In this document: positions 56,948 through 64,000 of the stretch, one piece after another | How the letters are laid out: each line of letters begins with the position of its first letter | How positions within the stretch are numbered: the first letter of the stretch is position 1 | DNA from: Alphaproteobacteria bacterium | GTDB lineage: Bacteria; Pseudomonadota; Alphaproteobacteria; UBA8366; Aestuariispiraceae | Direction of reading: 5' to 3' | Assembly (NCBI GenBank): GCA_033344895.1 | Contig: JAWPMN010000001.1 | Location: forward strand, 1-64,000 | Length of the DNA stretch: 64,000 nucleotides | Translations under genes and position numbers: made by a program | The notes under the pieces: model-generated | The model's input: the letters and a program-made list of their open reading frames with translations, nothing else | What the model was told of the DNA's origin: nothing | Database searches by the model: none

Positions 56948-57874
56948 CTAGGCGAGCTTTCGGCTGGCCGGCAATCTGTCCAGCTGTTCGCGCACTTCCT
57001 CGCGATGAGGCATCGCCGCCTGTGCGCCCTCCCGGGTACAGCTTAGCCCGGCACCGACCGAGGCCCAGCGCAACGCCTCGTCGATGGCGACGCCATTGTC
57101 CAGGGCAGCTGCCAGATTTCCGACGAAGGCATCCCCCGCCGCGGTCGTGTCGACCGGGGAAATCGGCAAGCCCGGGACCGACCAACCGCCTTCCGGGCCG
57201 AAACACAAAAGGCCCGCCCCGCCGAGGGTAAGAATGCAAGTCAGGCCGTAGCGGTTGGACAGCGCGCGCGGCACCCGCGTCGCCTGCTCCACATCCAGCC
57301 CGACCTCAGATGCAACGGTCTGGCCTTCCAGTTCGTTGACCACCAGGAAATCGACCGACCGTAGCACCTCGTCCGGGACCATGCCGGCCGGGGCGACGTT
57401 CAGAATGATGCGTGCCCCGCGCTCCTTGGCACGTTTGACCAACTGCCAGTTCTCCGCCGGCGAGACCTCCATCTGCATCATCAGCAGGGTCCGGTCGGTC
57501 AAAAGGTCGTCGGGGACCTGGCTTGCCCTCGCGCGCAGATTGGCGCCTGCACCGACCACAATGCTGTTCTCGCCGCTGTCATCGACCCAGATCGTGGCGC
57601 AGCCGGTATGTTCATCCTCGGCCTCGCCGACGCCGGAGACGTCGACGCCCTGTTCATGCAGGAGATCCAGGGCAAAGGTTCCGAAATTGTCATTTCCGAC
57701 CATTCCGATCAGGCGCACCTTGTCGCCGGCCCGTGCCGCCGCCAACGCCTGGTTGGCTCCCTTGCCGCCCGGCGTCATCAGATAATCGCCCGACAACAGG
57801 GTTTCGCCCGGCCGCGGCAGGCGGCCGACCCGCATTTCAATGTCGATATTGACGGACCCGAAGACGACGATCAC
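56948..57874 (-). CDS. Ribokinase-family (PfkB) sugar kinase
   Basis: A 308-residue kinase. Substrate part: VVFGSVNIDIEMRVGRLPRP, GGKGANQALAAARAG (the PfkB GGKGAN signature). ATP and catalytic part: DTTAAGDAFVGNLAAAL with the catalytic Asp. Closest in look to RbsK, phosphorylating ribose. The start is a GTG at 57874 with GGGGGGAGG at ideal spacing; an ATG at 57892 would put that ribosome site inside the gene. No ribose transporter is adjacent, so the substrate is not secure. Confidence 0.88.
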   Translation of the reverse strand: MIVVFGSVNIDIEMRVGRLPRPGETLLSGDYLMTPGGKGANQALAAARAGDKVRLIGMVGNDNFGTFALDLLHEQGVDVSGVGEAEDEHTGCATIWVDDSGENSIVVGAGANLRARASQVPDDLLTDRTLLMMQMEVSPAENWQLVKRAKERGARIILNVAPAGMVPDEVLRSVDFLVVNELEGQTVASEVGLDVEQATRVPRALSNRYGLTCILTLGGAGLLCFGPEGGWSVPGLPISPVDTTAAGDAFVGNLAAALDNGVAIDEALRWASVGAGLSCTREGAQAAMPHREEVREQLDRLPASRKLA

Positions 57875-58115
57875 GTCCCGGCCTCCCCCCATAATGATTA
57901 TGCGCCGCTCCTCGCTTCGGCATTGCGATATAGGTACTTGATTCCGCGTCCCGGGGAAAGGGAGCTTTCGGACGGATTATCGGAAGTCCTCATCCCGGGA
58001 GGCGGGTTGCCGCGCCGGTGTCCACGGGTGTAGTGTGCGCGCCTTGTGATCACATTCGCGAAGCATGCCGCGGCACCGGGCCGCCGCTCCGCCGAGAACT
58101 TTCAGGAAACTACCG

Positions 58116-59498
58116 ATGGCCGACCGCTTGAATTCGCCCGCCGCCCGTGACGTGAAATTCGTCATGCATCCCTACACGAATCTGGAGAAGCATAAGGAAA
58201 ACGGGCCGCTGATTGTCGACAAGGCGTCGGGTGTCTGGGTTACGGACGATTCAGGAAAGCGCTATATCGAAGGCATGGCGGGCCTCTGGTGCACGTCCCT
58301 GGGATTTGGCGAAGAGCGCCTGATCGACGCGGCGACCCGCCAGATGCGCGAACTGCCGTACTATCACCTGTTCACGCACAAGACCCACAATCCGGCGATC
58401 GATCTGGCCGAAAAACTGTGCGGCATGGCGCCGGGCAACATGGGTCAGGTCTTCTTTGCCAATTCCGGTTCGGAAGCGAACGATACGGCGATCAAGCTGA
58501 TCTGGTACTACAACAACGCCATCGGCCGCCCGGAGAAAAAGAAGATCCTGGCGCGACTGAAGGGGTATCACGGTGTAACCGTCGCGGCGGCCAGCCTGAC
58601 CGGCCTGCCGTATAATCATCGCGATTTCGACCTGCCGATCGCCAATATCGGCCATGTCGACTGCCCGCACTATTACCGCTACGCCGAAGCCGGTGAAAGC
58701 GAAGAGGATTTCGCGACCCGTCTGGCCGAGAACCTTGAAAAGCGCATTCTCGAGGAAGGGCCGGACACGGTCGCCGCGTTCTTTGCAGAGCCGATCATGG
58801 GGGCCGGCGGGGTGATCCTGCCGCCGAAGACCTATTTCCAGAAGATTCAGCCGATCCTGAAGAAATATGACATCCTGCTGGTCGCGGACGAGGTCATCTG
58901 CGGTTTCGGGCGGACCGGCAACATGTTCGGCTGCGAGACCTTCGATATCGAACCCGACATGGTGACCGTCGCGAAGGCACTTTCGTCCGCCTATCTGCCG
59001 ATTTCGGCGCTGATGGTGAAGGACGAGATCGCCGAAGCCGTGTCCCGGAACTCCGGCAAGATCGGGACTTTCGGTCATGGCTATACCTATTCCGGGCACC
59101 CTGCCGCCGTGGCGGTCGCCCTGGAAACGCTGAAGCTCTACGAAGAGCGGGATATCCTGGCCCATGTCCGTGAGGTCGGGCCACACATGCAGGCCCGCCT
59201 GCGGGAGTTCCAGGACCACCCGATGGTCGGCGAAGTCCGCGGCATCGGTCTGATCGGCGCTGTGGAAACGGTCGCCGACAAGGAAACCCGCCAGAACTTC
59301 GACCCGTCCCTGGCGGTTGGTCCGAAGCTAATGATGGCCGCCCAGCAGCATGGTGCCATCCTGCGTGCCACGCCGGGCGACGCCATCGCCTTCTCGCCCC
59401 CGCTGATCATCAGCAAGGACGAGATCGACCAGATGGTCGCGGCGTTCGGAAAGGCGTTGGATCAGGTTCACGCGGAAATCAAGAAGGCCGCCGCCTGA
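58116..59498 (+). CDS. Class III PLP-dependent aminotransferase (SpuC/GABA-pyruvate type)
   Basis: A 460-residue omega-aminotransferase. The PLP lysine is Lys287 in VAKALSSAYLPIS; NSGSEANDTAIKLIWYY, GYHGVTVAAASLTG and LVADEVICGFGRTGNMFG are the cofactor and substrate sites. The group uses pyruvate with putrescine, GABA, beta-alanine or taurine. A SpuC-like putrescine:pyruvate role is favoured because a polyamine-type ABC importer begins 2 kb away. Start at 58116 has AGGAAAC. Followed by a hairpin and hemA. Confidence 0.88.
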   Translation: MADRLNSPAARDVKFVMHPYTNLEKHKENGPLIVDKASGVWVTDDSGKRYIEGMAGLWCTSLGFGEERLIDAATRQMRELPYYHLFTHKTHNPAIDLAEKLCGMAPGNMGQVFFANSGSEANDTAIKLIWYYNNAIGRPEKKKILARLKGYHGVTVAAASLTGLPYNHRDFDLPIANIGHVDCPHYYRYAEAGESEEDFATRLAENLEKRILEEGPDTVAAFFAEPIMGAGGVILPPKTYFQKIQPILKKYDILLVADEVICGFGRTGNMFGCETFDIEPDMVTVAKALSSAYLPISALMVKDEIAEAVSRNSGKIGTFGHGYTYSGHPAAVAVALETLKLYEERDILAHVREVGPHMQARLREFQDHPMVGEVRGIGLIGAVETVADKETRQNFDPSLAVGPKLMMAAQQHGAILRATPGDAIAFSPPLIISKDEIDQMVAAFGKALDQVHAEIKKAAA

Positions 59499-59511
59499 CG
59501 CGCCACTTGTT

Positions 59512-59543
59512 CAGGGGGCACCGCTCCATTTGCGTGCCCCCTG
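59512..59543 (+). terminator. Hairpin after the aminotransferase gene
   Basis: A 10-bp perfect inverted repeat CAGGGGGCAC / GTGCCCCCTG with a 12-base loop. No T-run follows, so termination is uncertain; it may only attenuate read-through into hemA. Confidence 0.5.
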
Positions 59544-59656
59544 CGACACCCTTACCGAGGGACATTTCCGGCCGCCTTCCCTAGTAATGGGGGCGGAACG
59601 GATTTAAACTGTCTTTGCGAGCCGCCACCAGAAGCGGTCGGATGGAAAGGTGCCGA

Positions 59657-60868
59657 ATGGACTACGATGCATTTTTCGGCGAGCGGCTGAACGCGCTCAA
59701 AGCGCGAGGCGACTACCGGATTTTCGCGGAACTGGAACGCCGTGCCGGCGACTTCCCCTCCGCCCTGCTGCATGAGGGCGACGCCGCCGATGATGTGACC
59801 GTCTGGTGCTCGAATGACTATCTGGGCATGGGACAGAATCCGGACGTCATCGCCGAAATGGTGCGCGCCGTGCAGGCTCACGGCGCCGGCGCCGGCGGGA
59901 CGCGCAACATCTCCGGTACCAACCGATTGCATGTAGACCTGGAACGGGAACTGGCCAGCCTGCATCATAAGGAATCGGCCCTGATCTTCACCTCCGGCTA
60001 TGTCGCCAACATGACGGTCCTGTCGACGCTGGCACGCAACATTCCCGGCTGCATCGTCTATTCCGATGCGATGAACCACAATTCCATGATCGAAGGCATC
60101 CGGCATTCCCGGTCGGACAAGCGGATCTGGAAACACAACGACCCGGCGGATCTGGAACGACTGATCCGCCAGGATGATCCCGACGCCCCGAAGCTTGTCG
60201 CCTTCGAATCCGTCTATTCGATGGACGGGGATATCGCCCCGATCGCCGAGATCCTGGATATCTGCGAAAAGTACAATGCCATAAGTTACCTGGACGAGGT
60301 GCATGCCGTCGGCATGTACGGCGCGACCGGGGCCGGTGTCGCGGAACGGGACGGCGTCATGGACCGTGTCGACATCCTGCAGGGCACCCTGGCCAAGGCT
60401 TTCGGTGTGATCGGCGGATACATCGCCGCCTCCGCCAATCTGGTCGATTTCATCCGGTCCTTCGGCAACGGGTTCATCTTCACGACCGCCTTGCCGCCGG
60501 GAATCGCCGCCGCAGCCCGCAAAAGCATCAGCATCGTGCGGAATGCGCCGGATATGCGCGAACGGCATCAGGAACGCGCGGCTGCCGTCAAGGCATCGCT
60601 GCGGGCGGCGGGTCTGCCCGTCATGCCGTCCGAGACGCATATCGTACCGGTGCTGGTCGGCGATCCCGTCGCCTGCCGCCGCGCCTCGGACCTCCTGATG
60701 GAGCGGCATCGCATCTATGTGCAGCCGATCAATTATCCGACCGTCGACCGGGGAACGGAGCGCCTTCGGATAACGCCGACCCCGTTCCATGGAGACGACG
60801 CAATTCGCCGTCTCACGGATGCACTGGTCGACATCTGGGGCGTTCTGGACCTGAAACGGGCGGCCTGA
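59657..60868 (+). CDS. hemA: 5-aminolevulinate synthase
   Basis: A 403-residue PLP enzyme joining glycine and succinyl-CoA to aminolevulinate, the Shemin route to heme. The PLP lysine is Lys247 in [47 protein letters not shown] and the C-terminal [21 protein letters not shown] fit. Its presence is a strong alphaproteobacterial marker. Ribosome site AAGG at good spacing. Relation to the nearby polyamine genes is probably only position. Confidence 0.97.
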   Translation: MDYDAFFGERLNALKARGDYRIFAELERRAGDFPSALLHEGDAADDVTVWCSNDYLGMGQNPDVIAEMVRAVQAHGAGAGGTRNISGTNRLHVDLERELASLHHKESALIFTSGYVANMTVLSTLARNIPGCIVYSDAMNHNSMIEGIRHSRSDKRIWKHNDPADLERLIRQDDPDAPKLVAFESVYSMDGDIAPIAEILDICEKYNAISYLDEVHAVGMYGATGAGVAERDGVMDRVDILQGTLAKAFGVIGGYIAASANLVDFIRSFGNGFIFTTALPPGIAAAARKSISIVRNAPDMRERHQERAAAVKASLRAAGLPVMPSETHIVPVLVGDPVACRRASDLLMERHRIYVQPINYPTVDRGTERLRITPTPFHGDDAIRRLTDALVDIWGVLDLKRAA

Positions 60869-61332
60869 TTTTCTCCTGAATTTCGATGGTTTGAGCGAAA
60901 GATCATCGGATTTTCCGGCCTCCACATGTGAGGCTTTCCGGATGATGTCGGATTCGTGGCCAAGAGCGTCGCAATCACAAAAAAATCTGAAAAATTAGTT
61001 CTTTTCATTTTCGGGACGGTCGCGCTACGCTTTGAGCAAGCAAGGAGTTGGCACGCGGAATTTTCGCCAAGCCGACCCATGCAACAGGGAATGCCCGGGC
61101 ATTCGAATTTCGAACGGCCGGGACGAAACCGCCTTTGCGTACAACAACTTGAATCGACCGCGATTGCGGGACCAACGATCTGGCGGGATCGGAATGATCT
61201 GGGGGCAGGTTTGAGCTCAGCCAAACCAACCAAATTTTCAGAAACGCTGAACACGACCCTTGGGGTCGCAGGCCTGTCTGCACATCTGCTGCGGACGGGA
61301 AGGTCTATTGGGGCGAGGGGGTAAAACCGGCC
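60869..61332. other. Intergenic region ahead of the polyamine ABC operon
   Basis: About 460 bases without a supported gene. AT-rich around 60975-61015 (e.g. CACAAAAAAATCTGAAAAA), a likely promoter zone for the ABC operon, though no clean minus-35/minus-10 pair stands out. A 122-codon frame at 60956-61324 begins with GTG, has no ribosome site and no family resemblance. Confidence 0.5.
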
Positions 61333-62427
61333 ATGGAACGAGACGACTACATCGTTCGATTCGAGAACGTTCAGAAAAGCTACGACGGCGAAATTCTGGT
61401 CGTTAAGAACTTCAACATCGATATCGAACGGGGTGAGTTCCTGACGATGCTCGGCCCGTCGGGGTCCGGCAAGACGACCTGCCTGATGATGCTGGCAGGC
61501 TTCGAACCGGCGACGCATGGCGAGATCTATCTGAACGGTCAGCCGATCAACAATGTGCCGCCGCACAAGCGCGGCATCGGTATGGTGTTCCAGAACTATG
61601 CCCTGTTCCCGCACATGACGGTCGCGGAGAACCTCGCCTTCCCGCTGAAGGTCCGCGGGCTGTCGAAGGCGGATTGCGAAGCCAAGGTCACGCGCGCGCT
61701 GGAAATGGTGCGCCTGCCGCAGATGAGCGGGCGGCGCCCCGCGCAATTGTCCGGCGGCCAGCAGCAGCGCGTCGCGGTCGCGCGCGCCCTGGTCTTCGAA
61801 CCGGATCTGGTCCTTATGGACGAACCGCTGGGCGCGCTGGACAAGAACCTGCGCGAAGAAATGCAGTTCGAAATCAAGCACATCCACGAAAACCTCGGGG
61901 TATCCGTCGTCTACGTGACACACGATCAGTCCGAAGCATTGACCATGTCGAACCGGATCGCCGTCTTCGATGACGGGATCGTGCAGCAATTGGCGGCCCC
62001 GGAAGTCCTGTACGAGAAGCCTGAAAACGCCTTCGTTGCGTCCTTCATCGGCGAGAACAACCGCCTGATGGGGACGGTAACCGCAATCAATGGCGACAAG
62101 GCCCAGGTCAAGCTGGATGGCGGCGGTGAAACGGTCAACGCGCTGGCGATCAAGTGCGGTGGCGTCGGCGAGCGCACCCAGCTTTCCATCCGCCCGGAGC
62201 GGGTCGTCATCGGTCAGGACGATGTCGACAACAAGCTGAGCGGAAAGGTCGTCGAACTGATCTATCTCGGTGATCACATCCGCTGCCGGATGGAAGTCGC
62301 CTCCAGCAAGGAATTCGTGGTCAAAGTACCGAACAGCCATGCGCATGCCGCGCTGAAGGTCGGTGAAGTGACGCCGATCGGCTGGGTCACCGACGATTGT
62401 CGCGCGCTGGACGTGCTGGACGCATAA
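61333..62427 (+). CDS. potA: Polyamine-type ABC transporter ATP-binding protein
   Basis: A 364-residue ATPase of the PotA/CysA branch. Walker A GPSGSGKT (41-48), signature LSGGQQQR (139-146), Walker [13 protein letters not shown] (159-170), and a C-terminal TOBE regulatory domain with [16 protein letters not shown]. It energises spermidine/putrescine (or a related solute) uptake with the genes that follow. Complete. First gene of the operon. Confidence 0.9.
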   Translation: MERDDYIVRFENVQKSYDGEILVVKNFNIDIERGEFLTMLGPSGSGKTTCLMMLAGFEPATHGEIYLNGQPINNVPPHKRGIGMVFQNYALFPHMTVAENLAFPLKVRGLSKADCEAKVTRALEMVRLPQMSGRRPAQLSGGQQQRVAVARALVFEPDLVLMDEPLGALDKNLREEMQFEIKHIHENLGVSVVYVTHDQSEALTMSNRIAVFDDGIVQQLAAPEVLYEKPENAFVASFIGENNRLMGTVTAINGDKAQVKLDGGGETVNALAIKCGGVGERTQLSIRPERVVIGQDDVDNKLSGKVVELIYLGDHIRCRMEVASSKEFVVKVPNSHAHAALKVGEVTPIGWVTDDCRALDVLDA

Positions 62428-62438
62428 ACCGTAGAGTT

Positions 62439-62470
62439 TTCGGAACCGTTTTGCCCGAGACGGTTCCGAA
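62439..62470 (+). other. Perfect 11-bp hairpin between ATPase and binding-protein genes
   Basis: TTCGGAACCGT / ACGGTTCCGAA with a ten-base loop, 11 bases past the potA stop, no T-run. Like the urtA-urtB hairpin it lies between ABC genes and may stabilise or partially terminate the message. Confidence 0.6.
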
Positions 62471-62515
62471 CCTGAGCTTCGGGCGTTTTGAAACAGGGAA
62501 ATCAGGGAGTACGTC

Positions 62516-63619
62516 ATGAAATCCATGCATACCCTTGCCACCGCAGCCGCTGCCACGATGCTCGTGGCGACCGCGGCGCAGGCAGACGAGATGACGATCG
62601 TCTCCTGGGGCGGCGCATATTCTGCCTCGCAGCAGAAAGCCTACCATGATCCGTATATGGCAAAGAATCCGGACGTCACCATCGTCAACGACGAAAGCTC
62701 CGCCGAGGCCGTAGCCAAGCTGCGCGCCATGGACGAAGCCGGCAACGTGACCTGGGACGTCGTGGACGTCGTCGCATCCGACGCCATCCGTCTTTGCGAC
62801 GAAGGCCTGGCCATGGAGATCAACCCGGATGAGCATCTGGCGCCCGCGCCGGATGGAACGCCGGCCTCCGAAGACTTCGGCGACCTGCTGGTCTCCGAGT
62901 GCTTCATCCCGCAGATCGTCTACTCCACCACGTTCGGCTATCGCACCGATGTCGAAGCGTGGGGCGGCAAGACGCCGGACGACGTCTGCGACATCTTCGA
63001 CACCGCGACCTTCCCGGGCAAGCGCAGCCTGGAAAAGCGTCCGATCAACAACGTCGAATGGGCTCTGCTCTGCGACGGTGTTGCGCCGGAAGACGTTTAT
63101 GAAGTTCTCGGCACGGACGAAGGCGTCGCCCAGGCGCTGGCCAAGCTGGACACGATCCGCGACGACATCATCTGGTGGTCGGCCGGTGCGGAAACCCCGC
63201 AGCGCCTCGCCGATGGTGAAGCCGTGATCGGTTCCACCTACAACGGCCGTCTGTTCTCCGTCATCGAAGAGCAGAAGCAGCCGGTGGCCATGCTGTGGGA
63301 CTGGCAGGTGTTCGACCTCGACGGCTGGATCATCCCGGCCGGCCTGAGCGACGAGCGCAAGGCCCGCGCGCTGGACTACATCTACTTCGCCACGGACACG
63401 CAGCGTCTGGCGGATCAGGCCAAGTACATCTCGTACGGTCCGGCCCGTAAGTCCTCGGCTCCGCTGGTCGGCAAGCACGCCGATCTGGGCATCGACATGG
63501 CGCCGCACATGCCGACGGACCCGAACAACGCGAAGACCACCCTGCTCTATAACTACGAGTTCTGGGCGGATAACCGTGACGACATCGACGCCAAATTCCA
63601 GGCGTGGCTGGTTCAGTAA
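62516..63619 (+). CDS. Polyamine-type ABC transporter substrate-binding protein (PotD/PotF family)
   Basis: A 367-residue periplasmic protein. Signal peptide to about residue 23 (ATAAQA). The mature N terminus DEMTIVSWGGAYSASQQKAY fits the spermidine/putrescine-binding family, with FGYRTDVEAWGGKTP and WWSAGAETPQRLADGE later. Ligand could be putrescine, spermidine or another cation. A GGGAG site precedes the ATG, and a terminator-like hairpin follows. Confidence 0.87.
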   Translation: MKSMHTLATAAAATMLVATAAQADEMTIVSWGGAYSASQQKAYHDPYMAKNPDVTIVNDESSAEAVAKLRAMDEAGNVTWDVVDVVASDAIRLCDEGLAMEINPDEHLAPAPDGTPASEDFGDLLVSECFIPQIVYSTTFGYRTDVEAWGGKTPDDVCDIFDTATFPGKRSLEKRPINNVEWALLCDGVAPEDVYEVLGTDEGVAQALAKLDTIRDDIIWWSAGAETPQRLADGEAVIGSTYNGRLFSVIEEQKQPVAMLWDWQVFDLDGWIIPAGLSDERKARALDYIYFATDTQRLADQAKYISYGPARKSSAPLVGKHADLGIDMAPHMPTDPNNAKTTLLYNYEFWADNRDDIDAKFQAWLVQ

Positions 63620-63636
63620 GAACCGATGTCTTTCTT

Positions 63637-63667
63637 CCGGGGGCGGGCACGCCCGTCCCCGGGTTTT
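63637..63667 (+). terminator. Terminator-like hairpin after the binding-protein gene
   Basis: CCGGGGGCGGGC / GCCCGTCCCCGG, about 11 bp with one G-T wobble, followed by G and TTTT. In an operon this would favour excess binding protein over permease. Confidence 0.7.
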
Positions 63668-63734
63668 GTTCCTTTGATTTACAGATTTTGTCGAGCGTAC
63701 GGGTAGCGGTCAGCGCGAGGGGGATGACAAAGCG

Positions 63735-64000
63735 ATGAGCACGACGACCGAGAATGACAGCGGACCGATGCTGGCCGCGGACGGCACACCTCTGAAGGTG
63801 AGTCTCGCACGCGCCCTGCGCCGCCAGAAAATCCGCGCCTTTCTGCTGATCCTGCCGCTCCTGGCCTTTATCCTGATCAGCTTCATAGCGCCGATCGGCG
63901 ACATGTTGCTGCGATCCGTGGAAAACAGCATCGTGCCGGACACCATGCCGCGTACGGTGGTGGCCCTGGAGAGCTGGGACGAGACCAGCGGCGAAGCGCC
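63735..64000 (+). CDS. Polyamine-type ABC transporter permease, 5' part (cut by window end)
   Basis: The first 88 codons of a permease. A cytoplasmic start of about 34 residues (MSTTTENDSGPMLAADGTPL) is followed by a first TM helix FLLILPLLAFILISFIAPIG and the beginning of the periplasmic loop. The layout matches PotB/PotH-type permeases, in which a long loop follows TM1. GAGGGGG lies ahead of the ATG; the ATG at 63724 runs into a stop. The rest lies beyond the window. Confidence 0.8.
   Translation, partial: MSTTTENDSGPMLAADGTPLKVSLARALRRQKIRAFLLILPLLAFILISFIAPIGDMLLRSVENSIVPDTMPRTVVALESWDETSGEA

Noticed and set aside
60956-61324. 122-codon frame upstream of the ABC operon
   Set aside because: GTG start without ribosome site, Arg/Ser-rich shadow-like composition, and it fills the promoter region.

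Overview
The window is about 64 kb of GC-rich chromosome from an alphaproteobacterium, most likely a member of the Rhodospirillales in the broad sense. The grounds are a Shemin-type 5-aminolevulinate synthase (hemA), the alphaproteobacterial order yebC-ruvCAB-ybgC-tolQRAB-pal-cpoB-tilS-ftsH, a zapA / 6S-like RNA / 5-formyl-THF cyclo-ligase locus, a PF07310-type PAS protein, and a complete urea-type urt transporter. No phage, insertion sequence, CRISPR array, tRNA or rRNA was seen. Almost all of it reads as vertically inherited core genome, with small accessory blocks between core operons. Layout: 0.1-5.8 kb holds a glutathione transferase, a TIGR03084-type protein, an MFS exporter, a tartrate/isopropylmalate-type dehydrogenase and a secreted caspase-fold protein. 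5.8-12.4 kb (minus strand) has rpsD and then urtABCDE behind a good sigma-54 promoter. 12.4-18.9 kb has an AT-rich island, an EamA transporter, glmM, and a four-gene glycosyltransferase/methyltransferase cluster. 18.9-20.8 kb has a second GST and a DUF3095 cyclase-like protein. 20.9-33.5 kb is one continuous minus-strand run from yebC to ftsH: Holliday-junction resolution, the Tol-Pal envelope machine, tRNA-Ile lysidine synthesis and membrane proteolysis. TolA here has an extreme polyproline linker. 33.8-35.7 kb has a lone receiver protein followed by two paralogous HPt proteins and no kinase. 35.7-38.1 kb (minus) has ymdB-like phosphodiesterase, 5-formyl-THF cyclo-ligase, a candidate 6S RNA, zapA and a coiled-coil gene. 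38.3-48.4 kb has tkt-gap, then an accessory block (transporter, unknown protein, VOC protein, TPR-sulfotransferase), then fba-thiE-PAS with overlapping start and stop codons. 48.4-57.9 kb has sthA, a DUF2059 protein, epmA, and the run efp-suhB-OmpA-like-MotA/ExbB-like-MotB-like, closed by a ribokinase-family gene. 58.1-64.0 kb has a class III aminotransferase, hemA, and the start of a polyamine-type ABC importer (ATPase, binding protein, truncated permease). How the parts fit: nitrogen scavenging (urt, with sigma-54 control; polyamine uptake beside a SpuC-like aminotransferase), central carbon (tkt, gap, fba, sthA), and envelope integrity and division (Tol-Pal, FtsH, ZapA, GlmM, the MotA/MotB-like pair) dominate. 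EF-P and its lysine ligase EpmA lie in the same window as two very proline-rich envelope proteins that are likely EF-P clients. The best candidates for incompletely described biology are the OmpA/MotA/MotB-like envelope trio, the kinase-less receiver plus twin HPt phosphorelay, and the glycosyltransferase/methyltransferase cluster.
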